Shown: piece after piece, positions 40,145 to 49,900 of the stretch
Position numbering within the stretch: the first letter of the stretch is position 1
Layout: the number at the start of each line of letters is the position of its first letter
Assembly (NCBI RefSeq): GCF_008107695.1
Contig: NZ_VIRG01000066.1
Coordinates: 248,001 to 312,000, forward strand
DNA length: 64,000 nucleotides
Source: Stappia sp. BW2
GTDB taxonomy: Bacteria; Pseudomonadota; Alphaproteobacteria; Rhizobiales; Stappiaceae
Direction of reading: 5' to 3'
Program-made: the position numbers and the translations under genes
Notes under the pieces: model-generated
What the model saw: the letters and a program-made list of their open reading frames with translations, nothing else
Database searches by the model: none
Told to the model about the DNA's origin: nothing

Positions 40145-41074
40145 ATGGCTTCTGCGCCACAAGAGGCGCTCTTCAGCGCCGGCACTGCTCCAAATCACCC
40201 GGCGGTCGAGTTTACATGGCAAAGCCCGGACGGCCTGACCCTTTCCGGGTGCGAGTGGCCAGTGGGGACGGCTGCACCGGAAGGGACACCATCCGCCATT
40301 CCGGTTCTTTGCTTGCCTGGCCTCTCCCGAAACACACGAGATTTCAATGAGATCGCGCGTTTCCTTCAATCTCGCGGGCATAGGGTCATCGCTCTCGACT
40401 ATCGGGGGCGCGGCAAGAGCGACTGGGATCCGGACTGGCGCAATTACGCACTGACCGTAGAAGACAAAGACATCGATGCTGCCATTGCAGAATTGCATCT
40501 GGACCGTTTTGCCGTGCTTGGAACGTCACGTGGCGGCCTACACGCCCTGGCCATGGGCTTGCGCTATCCGGCTTCCCGAATGGCTGCCGTCATCTTCAAT
40601 GACGTCGGTCCGCATATCGAGATGCGAGCGATCCACCGAATTGCTTCCACACTTGGCCACCAGATGAAAAGCGCTTCTCATGAGGAGGTCGCGGAAAAGC
40701 TCGAACATGCACTCGGATATCAGTTTCCGGCTTTCATAAAGGCGGACTGGCTCAGACTGGCCCATCAGCTCGCGTCGGATCGCGACGGCCATGTGGTCAT
40801 GGATTATGACCCCGCCCTCGCCCATCAACTGGCAAGCCTGGATGATGCCGCGCCCTCGCCTGATCTTTGGCCGCTCTACGAAAAGCTGACCGACCGCCCG
40901 GTTCTTGTTCTGCGCGGAGAACATTCCGATCTGCTGAGCCCGGACACCTGCCGTCGCATGATGGAGAATCACCCGAACGCGGCCGTGAAAACCGTTCCAG
41001 GCCAGGGACACGCCCCGGTTCTATGGGACGGTGAAACGCATAAGACGATCTCGGAATTTCTGCAAACCGTCTGA
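40145..41074 (+). CDS. Alpha/beta hydrolase
   Basis: A 309-residue alpha/beta-fold hydrolase. The region VIALDYRGRGKSDWD and the nucleophile elbow LGTSRGGLHALAMG (about 124-137, G-x-S-x-G with Ser in GTSRGG) are clear; later DLLSPDTCRR supplies a candidate acid and GQGHAPVLWD the catalytic His (about 300). No signal peptide is evident, so it is probably cytoplasmic. The substrate is unknown. It lies divergent from dapA and ends before a bidirectional terminator. Confidence 0.86.
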   Translation: MASAPQEALFSAGTAPNHPAVEFTWQSPDGLTLSGCEWPVGTAAPEGTPSAIPVLCLPGLSRNTRDFNEIARFLQSRGHRVIALDYRGRGKSDWDPDWRNYALTVEDKDIDAAIAELHLDRFAVLGTSRGGLHALAMGLRYPASRMAAVIFNDVGPHIEMRAIHRIASTLGHQMKSASHEEVAEKLEHALGYQFPAFIKADWLRLAHQLASDRDGHVVMDYDPALAHQLASLDDAAPSPDLWPLYEKLTDRPVLVLRGEHSDLLSPDTCRRMMENHPNAAVKTVPGQGHAPVLWDGETHKTISEFLQTV

Positions 41075-41182
41075 CCTGGCCACCCGGCCACGGACTTTTA
41101 CGCTTCTGTATTGCTGAGCGTTTGAGCATCAGCATCGCAAGCTGCGTTGCTCCTTGCAGATTTTTCCTGCGACAAGACAAAA

Positions 41183-41210
41183 GAAAACCCGGCGTTTCCG
41201 CCGGGTTTTC
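41183..41210. terminator. Bidirectional intrinsic terminator
   Basis: GAAAACCCGGCG at 41183-41194 pairs with CGCCGGGTTTTC at 41199-41210 around the loop TTTC. It has A and T flanks on both sides and lies between the convergent alpha/beta hydrolase and porin genes, so it may stop both. Confidence 0.85.
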
Positions 41211-41234
41211 CATCAAACCTCGAGTGAGGGATGA

Positions 41235-42395
41235 TTAGAAGGTGCGCTGCATACGAACACCGAAGAGGAGTTCGTCAACGTCAGACGCAGAGCTCGGGTC
41301 GGTGTTGGCGTAACCAACGTCAGCACCCATTACGAAGCCAGAGACCGGCTCCCACTGTACGGAACCGTCGATTGCCCAACGGGTCAGATCGGTTGCGCCA
41401 GCCGGCTGATCGATGTCCATGTAGGAACCGTCGAGAGCAAGACCGATCGTGGAAGTTGCCTGGATGTAAGCACCAGCAGACAGGGAGTAGCCGGTGGAGG
41501 TGCCGCTGGTCGGGCCGTAATCGGAGACTGCTACGCCGCCAACGGTGCTGTTTGCGCCGATGTAGGACAGAGCGCCGTCTGCGTAGAAGCCCTGGAAGTA
41601 GATGTTGGAACCCGGAGAAGCCATCGGCAGGTTCACAACGACGCCACCGCCGATTGCCCAACCGAGGGAATCGTCAGCACCGTTGTTGGTTGTGCCGGTC
41701 TGGTGTGCAGCTGCACGATCCGGGTAAACTTGGTGCAGAGCACCGGACAGCTGTGCAGAACCCCAACCCTGGGAAACGCCGAGAGCAGCGACCAGGTCCG
41801 GTGCACGAGTGCCGCCGTAGACGCCAACTTCACGGTTCGAACGATCTTCCAGAGCGATCGTAGCGGAGAAGCCGTTACCGAAAGCTGCAGTGTAAGCGAT
41901 CTGGTTGGTGGTCTGGTCGGACCAGTTACGGTCAACAACACCCATGAAGGTCTGACCGGTGAAGATGTCGAAGTTAGACGACAGGTAACCAGCTGTCAGG
42001 CCGCCCCACTGGATGTAAGCGTTGTCCAGCGTGGTAGAGCCGACACCGTTCGTGACGGTGGAGTACATGGAGACGTATGCACGCAGGGTACCGAATTCGG
42101 TTGCGGTGCGAGCGTCCAGGTACAGGTAGCCGCGAGACAGCCAGGAGTAGCCGTCAGAATCACGGTTGCCCCATGCGCCGTTGTCCAGCGTGTTGTTGAC
42201 GATCACCTGGGTACGAACTCGGCCGCCAACGCGGAGGCAGGTTTCGGTGCCCGGGATGTAGTAGAAGCGTGCGCCGTAAGCGTCACAGACGCGAACGTAA
42301 TCAACCGGCTCCGGAGCAACCGGAAGATCGGCTGCCTGTGCGGTGGTGGCGGCAGCAGCAGCTGCAGCGCCGAGCATCAAGCTCTTGAGTTTCAT
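41235..42395 (-). CDS. Alphaproteobacterial porin, copy A
   Basis: Outer-membrane beta-barrel porin of 386 residues, signal peptide included. The signal peptide is MKLKSLMLGAAAAAAATTAQAA; the mature protein starts DLPVAPEPVDYVRVCDAYG, followed by CLRVGGRVRTQV, which is typical of the alphaproteobacterial Omp2/porin type. The protein ends in a C-terminal F (ELLFGVRMQRTF), an outer-membrane targeting signal. The ATG at 42395 has GGAGG ten bases upstream. It is nearly identical to the next copy; the main difference lies in a loop (DRAAAHQTGTTNNGADDS here). Confidence 0.93.
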   Translation of the reverse strand: MKLKSLMLGAAAAAAATTAQAADLPVAPEPVDYVRVCDAYGARFYYIPGTETCLRVGGRVRTQVIVNNTLDNGAWGNRDSDGYSWLSRGYLYLDARTATEFGTLRAYVSMYSTVTNGVGSTTLDNAYIQWGGLTAGYLSSNFDIFTGQTFMGVVDRNWSDQTTNQIAYTAAFGNGFSATIALEDRSNREVGVYGGTRAPDLVAALGVSQGWGSAQLSGALHQVYPDRAAAHQTGTTNNGADDSLGWAIGGGVVVNLPMASPGSNIYFQGFYADGALSYIGANSTVGGVAVSDYGPTSGTSTGYSLSAGAYIQATSTIGLALDGSYMDIDQPAGATDLTRWAIDGSVQWEPVSGFVMGADVGYANTDPSSASDVDELLFGVRMQRTF

Positions 42396-42833
42396 ATCTG
42401 ACCTCCAATCAGTCATTTCAATTGGCACCAAAGATAAGCGCCATTGTCCCCGCGAATTGTGTCTGAGTTTGTCACCGACCGGAGGTTGGACGTCCGAGGC
42501 AGACAAATCAGTGCGGCTCGAAGCCGCTCGCATGGATGACCATACGCATACATTTCCCCGGTTCAACACAGAATACGGTCCAGACCTACCGCAGCGGCTG
42601 TTTTCAAAAACCGGTGTTGCGTGAATGTCACAAAAATGGATCGGATATTTAGAAACTGTTAGGATTCTCGGCAAAACCGCCGTTTTGACCGGCCCTTGGC
42701 CGGGAGGCTCGAAGCCTCACCCCATGCAAATTCTCAGGGAATCAAAATGGGGACGGCCCGGCAGATTGAAGCCTGCCGGGCCGCGTGACTGACTGGAGTT
42801 CAGAGGATCACAGCCAGAATTCTAATCAGATGA
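42396..42833. other. Spacer between the two porin genes
   Basis: About 440 bases. It contains the end of porin B with its hairpin (42754-42783) and the promoter and leader of porin A. The last roughly 40 bases before the porin A start (about 42395-42434) match those before porin B, so the duplicated unit includes the ribosome binding site. Confidence 0.6.
42754..42783 (-). terminator. Terminator hairpin after porin B
   Basis: CGGCCCGGCAG at 42754-42764 pairs with CTGCCGGGCCG at 42773-42783 around an 8-base loop. On the minus strand it is followed by a moderate T stretch (CCCATTTTGATT). It lies 50 bases after the porin B stop. Confidence 0.7.
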
Positions 42834-43982
42834 TTAGAAAGTGCGCTGCATACGAACACCGAAGAGGAGTTCGTCAACGTCAGATGCGCTGCTCGGGTCG
42901 GTGTTGGCGTAACCAACGTCAGCACCCATTACGAAGCCAGAGACCGGCTCCCACTGTACGGAACCGTCGATTGCCCAACGGGTCAGATCGGTTGCGCCAG
43001 TCGGCTGATCGATGTCCATGTAGGAACCGTCGAGAGCAAGACCGATCGTGGAAGTTGCCTGGATGTAAGCACCAGCAGACAGGGAGTAACCAGTGGAAGT
43101 GCTACCGGTCGGGCCGTAATCGGAGACTGCTACGCCGCCAACGGTGCTGTTTGCGCCGATGTAGGACAGAGCGCCGTCTGCGTAGAAGCCCTGGAAGTAG
43201 ATGTTGGAACCCGGAGAAGCCATCGGCAGGTTGAAGACGACGCCGCCGCCGACTGCCCAACCGAGGGAGTCTTCGCCACCGTTATTGGTGCGGTTGAATG
43301 CTGCATCCGGGTAAACCTGGTGCAGAGCACCGGACAGCTGTGCAGAACCCCAACCCTGGGAAACGCCGAGAGCAGCGACCAGGTCCGGTGCACGAGTGCC
43401 GCCGTAGGTGCCAACTTCACGGTTGGAACGATCTTCCAGAGCGATCGTAGCGGAGAAGCCGTTACCGAAAGCTGCGGTGTAAGCGATCTGGTTGGTGGTC
43501 TGGTCGGACCAGTTACGGTCAACAACACCCATGAAGGTCTGACCGGTGAAGATGTCGAAGTTAGACGACAGGTAACCAGCTGTCAGGCCGCCCCACTGGA
43601 TGTAAGCGTTGTCCAGCGTGGAAGAACCGACACCGTTCGTGACGGTGGAGTACATGGAGACGTATGCACGCAGGGTACCGAATTCGGTTGCGGTGCGAGC
43701 GTCCAGGTACAGGTAGCCGCGAGACAGCCAGGAGTAGCCGTCAGAATCACGGTTGCCCCATGCGCCGTTGTCCAGCGTGTTGTTGACGATCACCTGGGTA
43801 CGAACACGGCCGCCAACGCGGAGGCAGGTTTCGGTGCCCGGGATGTAGTAGAAGCGTGCGCCGTAAGCGTCACAGACGCGAACGTAATCAACCGGCTCCG
43901 GAGCAACCGGAAGATCGGCTGCCTGTGCGGTGGTGGCAGCAGCAGCAGCTGCAGCGCCGAGCATCAAGCTCTTGAGTTTCAT
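42834..43982 (-). CDS. Alphaproteobacterial porin, copy B
   Basis: Outer-membrane porin of 382 residues with the same signal peptide (MKLKSLMLGAAAAAAATTAQAA) and mature start as copy A. It is almost identical to copy A; the visible difference is mainly in one loop (DAAFNRTNNGGEDS here, four residues shorter), plus scattered single residue changes. The ATG at 43982 has GGAGG upstream. Probably a recent tandem duplication kept alike by gene conversion or by selection. Its promoter lies in the AT-rich region 43983-44480. Confidence 0.93.
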   Translation of the reverse strand: MKLKSLMLGAAAAAAATTAQAADLPVAPEPVDYVRVCDAYGARFYYIPGTETCLRVGGRVRTQVIVNNTLDNGAWGNRDSDGYSWLSRGYLYLDARTATEFGTLRAYVSMYSTVTNGVGSSTLDNAYIQWGGLTAGYLSSNFDIFTGQTFMGVVDRNWSDQTTNQIAYTAAFGNGFSATIALEDRSNREVGTYGGTRAPDLVAALGVSQGWGSAQLSGALHQVYPDAAFNRTNNGGEDSLGWAVGGGVVFNLPMASPGSNIYFQGFYADGALSYIGANSTVGGVAVSDYGPTGSTSTGYSLSAGAYIQATSTIGLALDGSYMDIDQPTGATDLTRWAIDGSVQWEPVSGFVMGADVGYANTDPSSASDVDELLFGVRMQRTF

Positions 43983-44816
43983 ATCTGACCTCCAAAAGTC
44001 AATTTTCATTGGAACCAAACCTGACCCTCAAGGACCTGGTGGGTTCCATCCCCGCGATTTCGTACAAAAACCATTCAGCAGAAAAAGCCAGAACCGTTTT
44101 TACTGGCGATTACTCGCCGTCGCAGAAGCTAAGAACCAAACTCGACGCGGCGCAGCAAGCCCAAACTGCCAACCGGCAACACAGCCGGGCACCTGTGTGC
44201 TTTTTCTGCAACATACTGTTTTACAACCAATTTCCCTTTCCCCAAGGGAATACTTGGGCAATTACTCGGCAGAAACCCTACAGAAATGATGGATACGCGG
44301 GTTTGGGCCCAACCCCATACCGGCGCAACACAACAAAGAAAAAGCGATTACGTTTGAGACTTCAGATAACTCCCCAGCAAAAATATTCACCTACTTCGAG
44401 TTTTAGAATGTATATTTCTACTTATTCTATCTAATTTTCTTTATTTATTCTTTTTTAATAAAATAAACCAGAAACAGATAAGAAATTGAGCACCTTCCGT
44501 TGGAGTAAGGGAAACACCTCCCAGACGAGTGGAGAAATTCGTCTGAAACCAGAAAACGCAATGCGAATCTCGTCTTCCGCATACTTTGCCGAACATTTGG
44601 AATCAGGAAGAATCGCCGCGATCGGGTGAAACAGGGCATTTGCGAGAGATTCTGCCGCGCCAAGCCAAAGCATCGTTGAACAGACCAATGACTGGCTGAA
44701 ACGGTCAGGCAGCCTCTCCCCACTCCCGCCTTGTGGGAAGTCATTTCACAGCTGCAATTCGCTTGGTGACTTCAGTCCACGAACAACGTCTCTAGGCTGA
44801 GGCCCCATACCCCCGT
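43983..44816. other. Long AT-rich region upstream of porin B
   Basis: About 830 bases with no supported gene. Near the porin it begins with conserved leader (to about 44020). A short hairpin CCCAAG at 44241-44246 with CTTGGG at 44253-44258 lies in this leader. The stretch 44390-44470 is strongly AT-rich (poly-A/T runs), unusual in this genome. A minus-strand open frame (44445-44744) has no domain and part of it resembles a dispersed repeat, so it is not called. Confidence 0.6.
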
Positions 44817-46946
44817 CTAGTGAAGAAGAACTGTTATCCCGGCACTGTTGCCGTTGGCATCGAGTACGGTCACATCCGCAAAACCGGGCGTGTCCGGCTG
44901 CCAGACCAGTTGCCGCTCCCGCTGACCGGTGCGGAGAGGCTGTCCGTTGACCAGGAAGGAAAACGGCCCGGCACCGCCCTTGAACTTGACGACAAGGGGC
45001 TGCGCGGCTCGGTTCGTTGTGCTGTCCTCTGCGAATCCCAGATCCAGTTCGGCGCCGTCCGGTGGATAGGAGATCTGCAAGCTGTCGCCTGTGCGCAGCG
45101 TGCCGCGGTTTTGCGGCAACCGCGCGAAGCGGAGCGGTTCGGGAATCTGTCGCCCGGCAACACCCATGGCTTCCGCCGGACCATCGGGGAGCGGAACCCG
45201 GTCCGGCCCCAGTGTCTGAAATGTCTCGAAGAGAATCGGCACCGCGACAGAGGCTCCCGTCGCCCCGGGCACGGGCGTGCCATCCGGACGCCCCGACCAG
45301 ATCGCCACCACATAACGCCCGTCATAGCCGACAGCCCAGGCATCCCGGTAGCCGTATGCCGTGCCGGTCTTGTAAGCGACATGGTGCGTTTCCGCGCTTT
45401 GGGGCTGCGGCAATCCAGACAGAATGTCGCCGACCAGCCAGGAGGCCTTTTCAGACAGGACATGGGCAGAAGACACCCTCTGCCTGATCTTCCCGCAATC
45501 CGCACGGCAGACTGACAGAGCGACAGGCGCGCCTCCGCGCGCCATGGCCGCGTAGGCCTGGGTCAGGTCCCTGAGCGACATGCCGAGCCCCCCAAGACTG
45601 ATGGCAAGGCCAGGGGCAATGCCTTTTTCCATCACGGGATTGGCGCCCGCCCGTTTCAGCCGCGCAATCAGCCGAGCAGGCCCCACGGCTTCCAGCAGTT
45701 TCACGGCTGGTGTGTTCAGCGACAGCTGCAGCGCTTCGCGCAAGGTGACCGTTCCCTGGTAGGACTGGTCGAAATTGGTCGGCTGATACCCGCCGATGTT
45801 GGTTGCCCGGTCTACAATGAAACTTTCCGGCAGACCGACACCTTCCTCAAAGGCGAGGCCGTAGATGAACGGTTTCAACGTCGAGCCCGGTGAACGGGTC
45901 GCACGCGTCATGTCGACATGTCCCTGACGGCGCGTGTCGAGCAGGTCTGGCGCGCCGACGCTTGCCAGAATCTCTCCGCTCTGGTGATCCGCCACCAGAA
46001 TTGCCAGTGAGACAGGCGACGGCATTGTCTCGCTCTTGCGCCTTGCAAGGGATTCGAGCGCGCGCTGAAGGTCAAGGTCTATGGTCAACCGGTGAACGGG
46101 CGATTGTGGCGTGTCGGCCCGGGCTTGCCGGCTTTCGTGCGGTGCCAGGAACGGCATTGCGTAACGAACGGTTCTTACCGGTTCGTTCGCAGCGGAAGCT
46201 GCCTCTTCCAAACTGAGAACACCGGCGGCCGCCGCCCGCCGCAGCACCCGGTTTCGGGCCTTTTTCGCGCGTTCGGGAAAACGATCGGGCCGCCGTGCCT
46301 CCGGGCTTTGCGGCAACGCCACGAGCAACGCGGCTTCCGCGGGCGTGAGACGTCCCGGCTCCTTGCCGAACCAGGTCAGGCTTGCCGCCCGGACACCTTC
46401 CAGGTTGCCACCAAAGGGGGCCCGCAGTGCGTAAAGGTGCAGGATGTCTTCTTTTGAGAACACCGCTTCAAGCTGAACGGCTCGAAGCAATTGCTCATAC
46501 TTGCGCTCGAGCGACTTCGTCGACTGCTCTTCCAGCAAACGCGCAACCTGCATGGTGAGCGTCGAACCGCCGGAAACAATACGGCCGTTCCGGAGGCTTT
46601 GCAGGGCGGAGCGAATCAGAGCCCGAGGATCGAACCCGCCATGTTCGAAAAACCGCTTGTCCTCAAAGGCCAGCAGCATTTTGAAATACAGCGGATCGAC
46701 TTCGGCCAACTCAACCGGCAAACGCCACTTGTCATCCTGACTGGTGAAGGCGCGCAGCAGCCGGTCGTTCCTGTCCAGAACAACGACAGACAAAGGCAGA
46801 TCCGCGACGCTAGGCGGCGCCGGCAGCGACGCATAGTCGTGCTCAACCTTTGCAAAGAGACAGAGCGACAGCGCGGCGGCACCAAGACCGGTGGCGGCCA
46901 GCCACCGCCGGATCATGTGCCAGTCCCGCCGCGCCAATGTCTTCAT
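44817..46946 (-). CDS. pbpC: Penicillin-binding protein 1C
   Basis: Bifunctional transglycosylase/transpeptidase anchored in the inner membrane. The 709-residue protein has an N-terminal helix (WLAATGLGAAALSLCLFA), a glycosyltransferase domain (AFEDKRFFEHGGFDPRALIR at about 92-111) and a transpeptidase domain with SPGSTLKPFIYG (Ser355 in STLK), SLNTPAVKLL and KTGTAYGYRDAW, and ends in the C-terminal PBP1C-type beta domain. It is paired with the alpha-2-macroglobulin gene 9 bases upstream, an arrangement known from E. coli YfhM-PbpC. Confidence 0.95.
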   Translation of the reverse strand: MKTLARRDWHMIRRWLAATGLGAAALSLCLFAKVEHDYASLPAPPSVADLPLSVVVLDRNDRLLRAFTSQDDKWRLPVELAEVDPLYFKMLLAFEDKRFFEHGGFDPRALIRSALQSLRNGRIVSGGSTLTMQVARLLEEQSTKSLERKYEQLLRAVQLEAVFSKEDILHLYALRAPFGGNLEGVRAASLTWFGKEPGRLTPAEAALLVALPQSPEARRPDRFPERAKKARNRVLRRAAAAGVLSLEEAASAANEPVRTVRYAMPFLAPHESRQARADTPQSPVHRLTIDLDLQRALESLARRKSETMPSPVSLAILVADHQSGEILASVGAPDLLDTRRQGHVDMTRATRSPGSTLKPFIYGLAFEEGVGLPESFIVDRATNIGGYQPTNFDQSYQGTVTLREALQLSLNTPAVKLLEAVGPARLIARLKRAGANPVMEKGIAPGLAISLGGLGMSLRDLTQAYAAMARGGAPVALSVCRADCGKIRQRVSSAHVLSEKASWLVGDILSGLPQPQSAETHHVAYKTGTAYGYRDAWAVGYDGRYVVAIWSGRPDGTPVPGATGASVAVPILFETFQTLGPDRVPLPDGPAEAMGVAGRQIPEPLRFARLPQNRGTLRTGDSLQISYPPDGAELDLGFAEDSTTNRAAQPLVVKFKGGAGPFSFLVNGQPLRTGQRERQLVWQPDTPGFADVTVLDANGNSAGITVLLH

Positions 46947-46955
46947 CTTCGGGCC

Positions 46956-49900
46956 TTACCGAGTCGGCCCGAGAACAACCAGCCGGCCGGTCGACGTGAT
47001 GGCACGCCGATCGGGACGATACATGTCCTCAACCGACGCCGGTGGGTGCGAGTAGTCCCCCGGGGTCGCCGCCCTTGCAAGATAGGCCAAAGTCAGCTCC
47101 TTGCCGCTCGAACGGGTCTGGTCGACAGCCACTTCGAAACGGTCCTTGTAGAAGGCCGTATGCTCTGGCTGATCAACCGTATCAAGGAACGAAAGGCCGC
47201 CGAGATCGCCGGACCGTACCAGCCGCGGATTGTCAATCACCAGACCGGCAGGCAAGCGATCGACCACCATCAGCCGGCCCGGATGATCCGTCAGGGCCCG
47301 CACGGTCACGACCACAGCCAGCCGGGTGTTGACCGGAACTGCGGTTGGATCGATCGGGTTGCCGTCCAGGTCGTAGACCGTGCGTTCAATCGCATAGTCC
47401 TTGCCACCGGCCGGTTCGGGAACCAGCGGCTGACCGGCCACGGAAACGAGAAGCTCCGTTGCCGCGTCACCGTTGTTCTTCACTTCTGCCGGGAAGTCTG
47501 CGACTTCGCTTCCCGCCAGCGACCAGGCCAGGCGCCCGGGTGTCACTTCACCACGAACGGAGATCCGGGCGTCCTGCGCGGATTCGTTGAGCGCATTGGC
47601 AGCCAGCAGCAGCCAGGCCATGTCCTGGGTCGACCGGTATGGCTTGTTGGCCTGAGCGGTTTTCAGGAAATCGATGGCTTCGGATTTCAGATTGTCGTCC
47701 ATGGATGCTGAAACGACATAGTCCGTCACCCCGGCGCTGTCGCGCAGGATCGAGCCATAGTCGTCGCGATAATACTGAGGAGCTTCCTTCGGCAAGGCGG
47801 CAAGCGCCGCCCGGAATCCGGTGGTAGCCCGCTCACGCTCTCCATAGAGGGCAAGCCCGGCGGCAACCTGCGCCTTGGCGAGCGGAGTCGCAAAGTTCTG
47901 CAGCTTGGCATCCAGGTAGTAGCGAAGATCCCCCATCGAAGCGCGGCCGTTGCGGGCCAACACATAAAGCGCATAGGCAACGCCCTCGCCGCCATCCTGG
48001 AAGTCGGACGAATAGGCCAATCTGTTTTCCAGATTGTCCAGCGCTGAAGTGAACGCGAGATCGGGAACCAGATAGCCCTTTTCGCGAGCACGCGTCAGGA
48101 AGTCGGTAACATAGGCGTCCAGCCAGGTGTCACCGCCGCCATAGCTGTTCCAGAGACCGAAATCACCGGACGACGACTGGTTCGACAGGATCCGTGCAAT
48201 CGCCTTGACGACCCGTTCACGAATGGCGCTGTCGCCGCCGAGACCGGCAGCCTCGGCAACTTCGCTCAGATAAAGCAACGGCAGGGCCCGGCTGGTGGTC
48301 TGCTCGGTGCAGCCATAGGGATAGCGGTCGAGTGCAGCCAGGAGGCCTGCCACATCAATGCTTGCCGCCCCGCCCGCAGACAGGGTGATGTCAACCGTGT
48401 CCGCCCGCAGGCCGTCAAACGTATCCGCATCCAGCGACAGGCTGTCTCCGGAAGCCAGCGAGAAGGCGCTCTGACGAACGATCTCGGGCTGGTTATCTTC
48501 AACCTCGAGGCTGAAACGCTTGACGAAGACTTCGCCCTGGGGCCCGGTGAGAGACGCCACGATTTCAGACTTGGTCAGCTTGTCTTCCGCTGACACAGCC
48601 AGGAGAACCAGCGCTTTCTTGCCGTTTTCAAGATCAAGCGTGCGCGACTGATCCGTGCTACCGCCTTCCAGCCGCAGGCCGTCCGCCACGGACACATCGA
48701 GTGCATAAGCGCCAGACGGACCATCGACATTGTCGATCTCCAGCGCGATGCGCGACTGGTCGCCCGGTGCCAGGAAGGCGGGGGCACTGGCCGTCATCAC
48801 CACCGGCGAACGTACTTCCACTTCCTGATCCGCAGACCCGACACCATCCTTTGTCCAGGCAACCGCCATCAGTTTGACCGCGCCATTGAAGGCCGGGATA
48901 TCGAAGGAGACCGTCGCTTCGCCGTTGTCGCCCACGGTCACCAGCCCGGAGAACAGGGCAAGCGGTTCTTCATCCGGCGGGGGTGCATCGAGCCGCATGC
49001 CTGCGGCATCTCCTCCGGATCGGACCCGCCCGCGGGTTCCTGCCATCCGGTCGATCAACTGGCCATACAGATCACGGAAATCTGTGCCAAGGCGCCGCTG
49101 GCCGAAATACCATTTCTCCGGATCGGGCGTCTTGAAACCGGTCAGGTTGAGGATGCCGACATCAACGGCGGCAACCGTCAGATACGCCTGCTCGCCCCCT
49201 TTCAGGTTCGCCAGTTTCACCGGCACGTCCAGCGTCGTTTCGGGCAGTATCCGGTTCGGTGCCGACAATTCCACGTCAAGCACCCGGTCACCAGGATCGA
49301 CCTGCAGCCAGGACAAGCCCACCGCACGCGACGGCATTCGCTTCTGCTCCAGGTCCATTGGCCGGTAGAGGCTGGCTGTTATGTAGGCCCCTGCCCCCCA
49401 GTCGTCACTGACCGGTATGTCGACCTCGGTTTCCTCGGCCGCCACTTCAACGGTCTTGCTGGCCAGCAAGCCACCGGAAACAACATTGATCACGGCAATC
49501 CCGGCCATCTGTGGTTTCAGGCGCAGTTTGGCCGTGTCACCGGGCCGATAGCTGGTCTTGTCGAGACCAACGTCCAGATAATCAGGCGTATCGGAAGAGG
49601 CATCGGCGGAATACCAGCCGGCATCGAAGGTGACACGGGTGGATGTCTGCAGCGGTCCGCTGCCTTCGACATCAAGCCGGTACTCGCCCCATTCCACCGG
49701 AAGGGAAAGCTGTGCCGGCTGGCCGGCCGTCACCTGCAGTTTACCCGTGGCAACACGGCGGGTTGTGGTGATCGGCTCATAGGACCAGTTCCCGTCATAT
49801 CGGTACCACTGGTATCGCCGGTCGACCTTGGAAAGAGTCCAGCCAATATCAGCCGCATCCATTTCCTTGCCGTCCTCATCGATGACGATCACGGAGAAAT

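Noticed and set aside
41703-42401. Long frames antisense to both porins (41703-42401, 43320-43988)
   Set aside because: Antisense frames of strongly codon-biased duplicate genes; their mutual similarity only mirrors the porin duplication.
44445-44744. 99-residue minus-strand frame upstream of porin B
   Set aside because: No ribosome binding site or domain, Cys-Arg-rich low-quality translation, partly in a repeat-like segment.
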